Source: Chloroflexota bacterium
GTDB lineage: Bacteria; Chloroflexota; Anaerolineae; Anaerolineales; Villigracilaceae
Assembly: GCA_021787595.1 (NCBI GenBank)
Contig: JAJYLQ010000011.1
Span: forward strand, 61,498-125,497
Direction: 5' to 3'
DNA length: 64,000 nucleotides
A model generated the notes under the pieces. That model was given only the letters and a program-made list of their open reading frames with translations, did not search any database and had not been told where the DNA came from. Both the position numbers and the translations under genes were made by a program. Every line of letters starts with the position of its first letter. Positions within the stretch are counted from its first letter, which is position 1. This document shows positions 25,995 through 32,286 of the stretch, piece after piece.

Positions 25995-26783
25995 ATGAGC
26001 GCCATCATTCTTGACGAAGCCATTGTTCACTACGAAGCGTTGGGACGCGGACGCCCCATCGTCTTTCTGCATGGCTGGGTCGGATCGTGGCGCTATTGGA
26101 TCGCCTCCATGCAGGTCGCCTCGACTTCGTTCCGCGCCTACGCGCTCGACCTGTTCGGCTATGGCGATACAACCCACGATCCATCGCGTTATTCGCTTGA
26201 GAAACAAGCGGCGCTCCTCACCGGCTTTCTCGATGAGATGGGCATCGGCAAGATTGCCGTTGTTGGTCATGGCCTCGGCGCGCTGGTTGGATTTTATTTT
26301 GCGGCGCAGCAGCCGGGCAGCGTGGATCGCATCCTGGCTGTCAATTGCCCGCTGGACTTCAATTCAGTGAACGCGCGGCTCAAGACCGCAACCGCGGCCG
26401 AACTTGTGGATTGGCTTTCCAGCCGCACGCCGGAAGCAGCGACGGCGCTTTCCGACGCGTCCAAATCGGACCCGCGTGCGGTCGCGGCTTCGATGAGCAG
26501 TTTTCAGGCCGACAGTTTGTTCCAGCAATTCCGCGCCGCAGATGTGCCCTGCCTGCTCGTGTATGGACAGAACGATCAATCCATTCTCGTCCCTCCCATC
26601 GAGAATGCCGGTTCCTTGGCGCATCACATGCACCAGATCAACCTGGAGGACTCCGGTCACTTTCCGATGATTGACGAGACGGCGAAGTTCAACCGCCTGC
26701 TCACCGATTTTCTTGCCCTTGACTCGGGCATCAGTCCGCGCGAATTGCAGTTGACGGAAGAGTGGAAACGAAGGGTGAGGTGA
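25995..26783 (+). CDS. Pseudo-hydrolase: alpha/beta-hydrolase fold lacking the nucleophile serine
   Basis: A 262-residue paralogue of the hydrolase at 13161; residues 9-60 run parallel (IVHYEALGRGRPIVFLHGWV, then GSWRYW). The nucleophile elbow reads G-H-G93-L-G, so the serine present at S93 in the paralogue is glycine here. The codon is an unambiguous GGC. A His near the end is kept (EDSGHFPMIDE). The protein is probably not a serine hydrolase; it may bind the same ligand and act as a sensor or partner of the kinase complex. A ribosome site GAGAGG precedes ATG 25995. It is the last intact gene of the island. Confidence 0.85.
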   Translation: MSAIILDEAIVHYEALGRGRPIVFLHGWVGSWRYWIASMQVASTSFRAYALDLFGYGDTTHDPSRYSLEKQAALLTGFLDEMGIGKIAVVGHGLGALVGFYFAAQQPGSVDRILAVNCPLDFNSVNARLKTATAAELVDWLSSRTPEAATALSDASKSDPRAVAASMSSFQADSLFQQFRAADVPCLLVYGQNDQSILVPPIENAGSLAHHMHQINLEDSGHFPMIDETAKFNRLLTDFLALDSGISPRELQLTEEWKRRVR

Positions 26784-26926
26784 GCCGGCCAGCCTGTTTT
26801 TGATCGTGGTGAAGGAATTTGGGCTGCACAGGGCGAGCTTATGAAGTGCTTGGGAAGGCAGCCAGCAAATCTGTTCAGCGAAGCAGGCGGAGGTTGCTGT
26901 CCGCAGCACCAGACGAAATGTCATCC

Positions 26927-27019
26927 GCCACACTCACGGATGGCATCCATCAAATCAGCGCCAGCGCCATGGACCAGGCAGGCAATGTCACATCCACCGC
27001 GACCAATGCGATGAGGCTT
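26927..27019 (+). pseudogene. Fragment of a bacterial Ig-like repeat protein
   Basis: About 31 codons read ATLTDGIHQISASAMDQAGN followed by VTSTATNA. This is typical of Ig-like adhesin repeats of the LTDGTHTITATATDAAGN type. Flanking codons do not extend the domain. It looks like debris of a large surface protein lying in an otherwise gene-free spacer of 378 bp (26784-27161). Confidence 0.5.
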
Positions 27020-27161
27020 CACAATTCAAAAACAATGTCTCGCAGACAAGCAGGCATCCGTTCAGGAAAAGTTTCGATCTGATGCGTGGGGAGCATAAGG
27101 GTCTCGGTTGGAGTATCCAAAGTTGCGGTAAAAAGCATTATGTAAATCAATGGCATTGAAT

Positions 27162-27956
27162 CTAAGAAATACCTCCAGGGCCATAACGCCTTTTCAACCA
27201 GCGGCTTAACCCATCCAGCCCGGGGAACAGGCTTCTCTCCGTTATATAGTCCTGATCGAGCTTATCCCGAATTTCCCATTTGAGTTCCCTGGGAATGATG
27301 ATGCGTTGATACAAATCTGGATTCCGATGAAGATAATCGCTCAATCGCGTCTGAACCCCGGGCATTGCCGATAATATCGCACCCTGATTGACAATTCGAG
27401 CATCCAAAGCAGGCGGCTCAAAGAAAAGAATAAAATCCTTGTCCTGGCCATATTTGTCGAACTCCCTGAATGATTTTATATTCTTGAGCATCTCAGCAGA
27501 AAACAAGTAGGCATATTCATCATCAAGGATTTTCCAAAACTCTTTGGGAAGGTCCCGGCGCGATCTGTTTGCATCGAGGCACCATATAACTCCGTCTTTT
27601 TCATAATGTTCCAGTTCCGCTGTGGCAAAGTGCAGGGCAACCTGCGGAGATACCGTCCAATCTATCAAGCGCGTGGGCAATCCATGATGCTGCGCTATCG
27701 CCAGCTGCACCCAGAAATTATCCGAAGGTAACGCGCCAAGTTCCGCATACTTGACAAAATTCCTCAGCAACGCGCCTTCGACTTTATGATAGTCCCCGCC
27801 CAGACGCATCAAACTGCTCTCCAGGCTCCAGGAGGCATCACCCAGCCCCCTGTAAAAATAATCCGACCTATATCGGTTTAAATCCCGATCCTTGGGAATG
27901 TCATAGAGCATTTGAATAAGCTCATTCCAGTTTGAGGGCGTAAAATCAGCCGTCAT
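27162..27956 (-). CDS. FRG-domain protein
   Basis: 264 residues with a clear FRG domain: YFYRGLGDASWSLESSLMRL near residues 33-52, then QLAIAQHHGLPTRLIDWTVS followed by PQVALHFA near 83-110. The Phe/Tyr-Arg-Gly motif names the family. FRG proteins are widespread, often in defence or mobile regions, and their biochemical role is unknown. ATG 27956 is chosen because GGAGG lies 6 nt before it; an upstream in-frame start lacks this. The gene is isolated between repeat-rich spacers and somewhat lower in GC than its neighbours, consistent with transfer. Confidence 0.87.
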   Translation of the reverse strand: MTADFTPSNWNELIQMLYDIPKDRDLNRYRSDYFYRGLGDASWSLESSLMRLGGDYHKVEGALLRNFVKYAELGALPSDNFWVQLAIAQHHGLPTRLIDWTVSPQVALHFATAELEHYEKDGVIWCLDANRSRRDLPKEFWKILDDEYAYLFSAEMLKNIKSFREFDKYGQDKDFILFFEPPALDARIVNQGAILSAMPGVQTRLSDYLHRNPDLYQRIIIPRELKWEIRDKLDQDYITERSLFPGLDGLSRWLKRRYGPGGIS

Positions 27957-28039
27957 GAATTCCTCCGCGAAAATCAATACAATCATTATACTTCCGCCGC
28001 ATCATCATACTTTCATTAACCTCCCCGCTCGTCCAGTTG

Positions 28040-28200
28040 CGCGTTTAGTCGGATGGTCTTATAGTCGGATGGTTCGACAGTCAAGTGGTCGCGTGGCATT
28101 GTGGTCAAGTTCATATTCATCAGGACATCTCAACTGCCCGACCATGTGACTACTCGACAATTGACAATTCGACTATTTGACTAACCAACTAGGAGACTAT
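28040..28200. repeat. Imperfect GTCGGATGGTC / CGACTATTTGAC repeat tract
   Basis: Short degenerate repeats run through this spacer: TAGTCGGATGGTCTTA, TAGTCGGATGGTTCGA and CAGTCAAGTGGTCGCG in tandem, then TGACTACTCGACAATTGAC and TTCGACTATTTGACTAACC. It lies directly upstream of the ABC exporter, whose AGGAG ribosome site is at its right end. Confidence 0.6.
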
Positions 28201-28204
28201 TGGT

Positions 28205-30226
28205 ATGTGGCACGGTGGTGGTGGCTGGTTTTCATACATGCGCTCGGGCGACCAAAAGCCCAGGCTGACGCGCGAACTTCTCTTGCGCGTGCTTTCGTAC
28301 GCGCGTCCGTACTGGCGCGGAATCAGCGGGATGCTGGTATTGATCCTGCTCAGCACAGGCGTGAGCCTGGTCTCACCGCTCATCTTCCGCACGATGATTG
28401 ACCAGGTGCTTCCGCAAAAAAACCTGCATGAATTGTTACTGCTGGCTCTGGCGCTTTTAGCCCTGCCCATCCTCAATGGCGGGATCGCCGTTGTCCAAAG
28501 GCGGTTGAACTCCGCGGTCGGCGAAGGCGTGACCTTTGACTTGCGTGTGGCTTTGTTCTCGCGCCTGCAGCGCATGAGCCTGCGATTTTTCACCAACACC
28601 AAAGTCGGCGAGTTGATGAGCCGCCTCAACAACGATGTGGTCGGCGCGCAGAACGCCATCAGCAACACCATCGTCAACATCATCACCAATATCATCGAGA
28701 CCATCGCTTTGCTGGCCGTCATGTTGAGCCTCGAATGGCGGCTGACGATTGTCAGCGTGTTGATCCTGCCGTTGTTCATCATCGCCGCCCAACGATTGGG
28801 AACTGTCCTGCGCGATGCGGCCCGGCGGTCCATGGAATTGAATGCCGAGATGAACGCGCACATGAACGAGACGCTCAACATCGGCGGCGCGCTGCTGGTC
28901 AAATTGTTTGGGCGTTCAAAGGAGGAGAACGCCCGCTTTGGCGAACGCGCTTCCAGGGTGCGCGACATCGGCGTGCAGCGCGCGGTGATCGGCTCGACTT
29001 TCTTTATGATCCTCGGACTCGTCAGCGCGGTGGGCACCGCTCTTGTTTATGGACTCGGCGGTTACTTCGTGATCCAGGGATCGTTCACGGTCGGCACCAT
29101 CGTCGCCTTCGGTTCGTATCTCGGACAGCTTTATGGCACGCTTCAAGGACTGGCGTCCGCGCCGGTGGACTTTTCCACTTCGATGGTCAGCTTCGAGCGT
29201 GTTTTCGAATTGCTCGACCTGCCGCATGATATCGTCGAGAAAAAAGATGCTGTTGAATTGCAGGATGTCAAGGGCGATCTGCAATTTGAAAATGTGACGT
29301 TCAATTATGATATTGATGAAAGCAAATTGTTGAAGGATGTCAAACGGTACGGGCGCATGGAGGATGTCGGCGCGGTTCTTTCCTTGACGGATAAAGACCG
29401 CGGACCAAAGACCGAGGACGGTCAACGGTCAACCGTTTACGGTCGGGGAGGAAACGGAAATGGTGCTTCATCCTCCGATGCTTCGACTTCGCTCAACACA
29501 GGCTCGGAAGCTGAATCAACATCCCAGGCGCGCGAAGTCGCCTTGGAAGATATTTCCTTCCACGCCAAACCCGGCCAGCTTGTCGCGCTGGTCGGACCTT
29601 CGGGCGCGGGCAAAACCACGATGACGTATCTCATCCCGCGCCTTTACGACCCAACGAGCGGAGTCATCCGCATTGATGGACGTGATTTGAAAGATGTCAC
29701 ACTCGATTCGCTTTCATCCGCGATCGGCATGGTGACGCAGGAGACATACCTGTTCCACGACACGATCCGCACCAACCTGACGTACGCGAAGATGGACGCC
29801 TCGCAAGCTGAGATCGAAGCCGCAGCAAGAGCCGCGAACATTCACAACTTCATTGTTGATCTGGCCGATGGTTACGACACGATTGTCGGCGAGCGCGGCT
29901 ATCGTTTGAGCGGCGGAGAAAAGCAGCGCATCGCACTGGCGCGCGTGATTTTGAAAGACCCGAAGATCTTGGTGCTCGACGAAGCCACGAGTCACCTCGA
30001 CAGCGAATCCGAAGCGTTGATCCAGGAAGCCCTGAAGCGCGTCATGGCCGGACGAACATCCATTGTCATCGCTCATCGTCTATCCACAATTCTCGCAGCG
30101 GATTTAATTTTGGTGATGGATCGAGGCAGAATCGTCGAGCGCGGAACACACGACGAGTTGTTGTTGCAAAACGGATTATATGCTCAGTTGTATGAAACGC
30201 AATTCAAGAGGGAAAGAGTAAATTGA
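28205..30226 (+). CDS. ABC exporter, fused membrane and ATPase domains (MsbA-like), with a repeat-derived insertion
   Basis: 673 residues: a type IV exporter membrane domain (six helices, about 40-335), then an ATPase domain with Walker A GPSGAGKTT (~464), signature LSGGEKQ (~568), Walker B ILVLDEATSHLD (~590) and switch His in VIAHRLS. It would work as a homodimer to export lipids or drugs; the substrate is unknown. The first strand of the ATPase domain (FENVTFNYD, ~368) is separated from its continuation (VALEDISFHAKPG, ~442) by about 65 low-complexity residues. Those are encoded by dispersed-repeat sequence. AGGAG precedes ATG 28205. Confidence 0.9.
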   Translation: MWHGGGGWFSYMRSGDQKPRLTRELLLRVLSYARPYWRGISGMLVLILLSTGVSLVSPLIFRTMIDQVLPQKNLHELLLLALALLALPILNGGIAVVQRRLNSAVGEGVTFDLRVALFSRLQRMSLRFFTNTKVGELMSRLNNDVVGAQNAISNTIVNIITNIIETIALLAVMLSLEWRLTIVSVLILPLFIIAAQRLGTVLRDAARRSMELNAEMNAHMNETLNIGGALLVKLFGRSKEENARFGERASRVRDIGVQRAVIGSTFFMILGLVSAVGTALVYGLGGYFVIQGSFTVGTIVAFGSYLGQLYGTLQGLASAPVDFSTSMVSFERVFELLDLPHDIVEKKDAVELQDVKGDLQFENVTFNYDIDESKLLKDVKRYGRMEDVGAVLSLTDKDRGPKTEDGQRSTVYGRGGNGNGASSSDASTSLNTGSEAESTSQAREVALEDISFHAKPGQLVALVGPSGAGKTTMTYLIPRLYDPTSGVIRIDGRDLKDVTLDSLSSAIGMVTQETYLFHDTIRTNLTYAKMDASQAEIEAAARAANIHNFIVDLADGYDTIVGERGYRLSGGEKQRIALARVILKDPKILVLDEATSHLDSESEALIQEALKRVMAGRTSIVIAHRLSTILAADLILVMDRGRIVERGTHDELLLQNGLYAQLYETQFKRERVN

Positions 30227-30262
30227 GTTATGCTATACTCTGAAACGAGCTAGGAGAATGAA

Positions 30263-30478
30263 ATGACCCAGTTGGAGCTAGCTATCCCTGAAATTGAAAA
30301 ATTACCCCCTGCCGAACAAAATCAATTTGCGGCATGGATTTTGGGGGAGTTGCATTCGGAACGACGCTGGTCAAAACTTTTCGCCAAGTCCAGTGATTTA
30401 TTGTCGAATCTGGCTGATGAAGCATTAGCAGAACATAAAGCAAAGAAAACCAAAAAACTTGATCTTGACGATTTATGA
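30263..30478 (+). CDS. Small orphan antitoxin-like protein
   Basis: 71 residues with a start EIEKLPPAEQNQFAAWILGE and a helical, charged remainder ending KKLDLDDL. This layout is common among short Chloroflexota and cyanobacterial antitoxin-type proteins. AGGAG lies well placed before ATG 30263, and an extended -10 (TGCTATACT, 30231-30239) lies upstream. The partner toxin expected downstream is missing; only an amidase remnant on the other strand follows. Confidence 0.68.
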   Translation: MTQLELAIPEIEKLPPAEQNQFAAWILGELHSERRWSKLFAKSSDLLSNLADEALAEHKAKKTKKLDLDDL

Positions 30479-30490
30479 ATTCCCACATTA

Positions 30491-30618
30491 TGGACAAGTT
30501 TCGCAGAGCCTTCGCTGAAAACGCGATCTTCAACTTTCCCGGCTTCTTGTTGACTTCCGGCAGGAATGGTCCCGCATCTTGAATCACATACGGCGCACCG
30601 ACATCGCCGCCTGACAGC
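30491..30618 (-). pseudogene. Amidase (amidase-signature family) remnant
   Basis: The minus strand encodes about 42 codons: GGDVGAPYVIQDAGPF followed by LPEVNKKPGKLKIAFSAKAL. This matches the region of amidase-signature enzymes where PFLxEV...PGKLRIAxS occurs. Nothing before or after extends the enzyme, so it is a decayed internal piece. The spacer 30619-31141 contains only repeats and no gene. Confidence 0.5.
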
Positions 30619-30754
30619 CTTTGTGTGCATACCAAACTTGAAACTTGCAGAGAACGGGGGTACTCAAAATTTGTTAGTTGCGGACTCCGAAGTGTCGCTG
30701 TGGTGCCGTGGCGACATCTCCTGACTTCGGACAAAACCAGGAGATTTTGCAGTC

Positions 30755-31063
30755 CGCTTACATGCTTTGAGTACACCCGAAAACGGGGAGTGCGCAAAGT
30801 TTGATGCTGTTGGCGAAATCGAGAAATTGCGCTTGTATAACTGTTTCCAGCCGCACATTTACAGGCGAAAAATGAATTCGCCAACAGTATCAAAGTTTGT
30901 TAGTCTGCAACCATTCCGGCGGATTGAAATCCTGCCTCAGCCCATGGAAGTCGGCTAAAAGCCGACTCAGGGAGCTAATCCGAAGGATTTCCATGTACTG
31001 AGCAGGCGGCTTTAGCCCTGCGCATCAAAATACGCTTACATGCTTTGAGTACACCCGAAAACG
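30755..31063. repeat. Direct repeat pair of 31 bp
   Basis: The sequence CGCTTACATGCTTTGAGTAC plus ACCCGAAAACG occurs at 30755-30785 and again at 31033-31063. Between them lie two further related AAAGTTTGTTAGT words and a GTCGGCTAAAAGCCGAC hairpin near 30950. There is no coding capacity. Confidence 0.75.
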
Positions 31064-31141
31064 CGCGTGCTTGACATTGCCCTTTGCCTCAGGTAGAATG
31101 TCTTTCGCCTCGTGACGTGACCAGGCTTTGATCCACTCAGC

Positions 31142-31387
31142 GGGATAAACTCCGTTGGGAGCGCGTGGTGCTTACAGCGCCAAGGTCAGGTTCGCCAGGA
31201 AAATATTTTGGGCCTGTAGCCCCGCTTCGCGGGACAAACTCCGTTGGGAGCGCGTGGCGCTTACAGCGCCAAGGTCAGGTTCGCCAGGAAAATATTTTGG
31301 GCCTGTAGCCCCGCTTCGCGGGACAAGCTCCGTTGGGAGCGCGTGGCGCTTACAGCGCCAAGGTCAGGTTCGCCAGGAAAATATTTT
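31142..31387. repeat. Tandem array of 89-bp tRNA-derived units upstream of tRNA-Ala(CGC)
   Basis: Units start at 31142, 31231 and 31320 (exact period 89); the third runs into the real tRNA gene. Each holds the words GTTGGGAGCGCG, a hairpin TGGCGC-TTACA-GCGCCA and AGGTCAGG-TTCG. These correspond to the D arm, anticodon arm and the start of the T arm of the adjacent tRNA. Units also carry GGGCCTGTAGC, identical to the tRNA 5' end, and a CCCGC-TTCG-CGGG hairpin. The T arm is truncated, so these are not functional tRNAs. Confidence 0.85.
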
Positions 31388-31460
31388 GGGCCTGTAGCGC
31401 AGTTGGGAGCGCGCTTCAATCGCACTGAAGAGGTCAGGGGTTCGAATCCCCTCAGGTCCA
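31388..31460 (+). tRNA. tRNA-Ala (anticodon CGC)
   Basis: A 73-nt cloverleaf. Acceptor GGGCCTG pairs with CAGGTCC including the G3-T70 wobble that marks alanine tRNAs. D arm is GCGC/GCGC, anticodon stem CTTCA/TGAAG with loop ATCGCAC (anticodon CGC), and T stem AGGGG/CCCCT with TTCGAAT. The 3' CCA is not encoded. Confidence 0.95.
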
Positions 31461-31494
31461 CTGTTCAATGATCAGTCACTGATCACTGAAACCC

Positions 31495-31567
31495 GGGCCC
31501 ATAGCGCAGTTGGGAGCGCGTCTCAATGGCATTGAGAAGGTCGGGGGTTCGAATCCCCCTGGGTCCA
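31495..31567 (+). tRNA. tRNA-Ala (anticodon GGC)
   Basis: A 73-nt cloverleaf. Acceptor GGGCCCA pairs with TGGGTCC including G3-T70. Anticodon stem TCTCA/TGAGA has loop ATGGCAT (anticodon GGC, A32/T38 pair), and T stem GGGGG/CCCCC has TTCGAAT. CCA is not encoded. It lies 34 nt after tRNA-Ala(CGC), with a TGATCAGTCACTGATCACTG palindrome between them. Confidence 0.95.
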
Positions 31568-31602
31568 CCTGCGAGAGCGATTAGTGAAGCTAGTCGCTCT
31601 TG

Positions 31603-31611
31603 TGCTATAAT
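31603..31611 (+). promoter_or_regulatory. Extended -10 promoter of the T-box/leuS transcript
   Basis: TGCTATAAT (TG at 31603-31604, TATAAT at 31606-31611) lies just after a GAGCGATTAG/CTAGTCGCTC hairpin (about 31574-31599) that may end tRNA transcription. No convincing -35 is visible, as is usual for extended -10 promoters. Confidence 0.6.
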
Positions 31612-31617
31612 AACGAA

Positions 31618-31988
31618 ACATAAATAAAAGTTAGGACAGGAGTAGTAAGTCATCCCGTCAGCGAGAAGGGAGAGCGAGGTGGAAGCCCTTCGATGTGTCC
31701 ACGGGAACGCCATCGCCTTGAGCGGAGCCGCGAGCGAAGCGAGAGGCGAAGTCGAAAGGCTGAACTCGCCTGTTGTCCCCTGAGCAAAGTCGAAGGAGAG
31801 ACTTGGATGGTGAATCAAAGTAGTCATCCACGGGAAAGCCCGTTATAGCGATTCAAGAGCGTTTGAAAGTTGGAAGGTTTAAAAGTTCAAGGCAAAAACC
31901 TGAAACTTGCAACCTTCAAACCTTTCAACCGAATTCGGGTGGTACCGCGGAGGAATTCCTTCGTCCCTGAGTGGATGAAGGAATTTTT
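31618..31988 (+). promoter_or_regulatory. T-box riboswitch leader with transcription terminator, controlling leuS
   Basis: The hallmark T-box GGGTGGTACCGCGG is at 31937-31950. It is followed by a 13-bp terminator, AATTCCTTCGTCC (31954-31966) with GGATGAAGGAATT (31973-31985), and a T run. The 5' part includes GGACAGGAGTAGTAAG, whose AGTA resembles the stem I S-turn. Uncharged tRNA pairs with a specifier codon and with the T-box to favour the antiterminator, so leuS rises when charged tRNA-Leu falls. I could not fix the specifier loop. A dispersed repeat (about 31715-31800, with GCGAAGTCGAAAGG and GAGCAAAGTCGAAGG) sits inside the leader. Confidence 0.88.
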
Positions 31989-32075
31989 GTTTATGGACGG
32001 TGGACAACGGACGATAAACTGTGCTTGACGATCTTCCATCCACGGTCTGCGGTCGAAACTGGAAAGGAGGCACGA

Positions 32076-32228
32076 ATGAATATGAAAACAGGCTTTAGAA
32101 TCAAGGCGGTTTCCTGCCTTCTCGCGCGATGCGGCCTCCAGCCGCCGTCGTGCATGTCGGCGATGCGAATCGCCGTTGCCGCGCGCCTCCTCCGAGTGCG
32201 AAGTGGAAAGTGTAAAGTTGGAAGTTGA
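32076..32228 (+). CDS. Candidate 50-residue leader ORF between the T-box and leuS
   Basis: ATG 32076 is preceded by a near-perfect ribosome site, AAAGGAGG, at about 32063-32070. The 50-codon frame (MNMKTGFRIKAVSCLLARCG and on) is rich in Arg, Cys and Leu and ends 58 nt before leuS. I recognise no family. It may be a translated leader, the relic of an older gene start, or chance. The surrounding 31989-32286 spacer otherwise holds a GGACGGTGGACAACGGACG-type repeat. Confidence 0.35.
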   Translation: MNMKTGFRIKAVSCLLARCGLQPPSCMSAMRIAVAARLLRVRSGKCKVGS

Positions 32229-32286
32229 ACGTCGAAGGTTCGACGTATCTCCAAATAGAAATTATTTGAAAATCCACGAGGTAAGA

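Noticed and set aside
30282..30893. A 203-codon minus-strand open frame as a real gene
   Set aside because: Only about 42 codons resemble an amidase; the rest overlaps the antitoxin gene and repeat DNA.
31142..31387. The 89-bp array as a CRISPR array
   Set aside because: Units are almost identical over the whole 89 bp with no variable spacers, and the sequence is clearly tRNA-derived.
31142..31387. Each 89-bp unit as an additional tRNA (anticodon-loop-like CTTACAG, tRNA-Val-like)
   Set aside because: Only the D-like and anticodon-like arms fold; the T arm is cut short and no acceptor stem can form.
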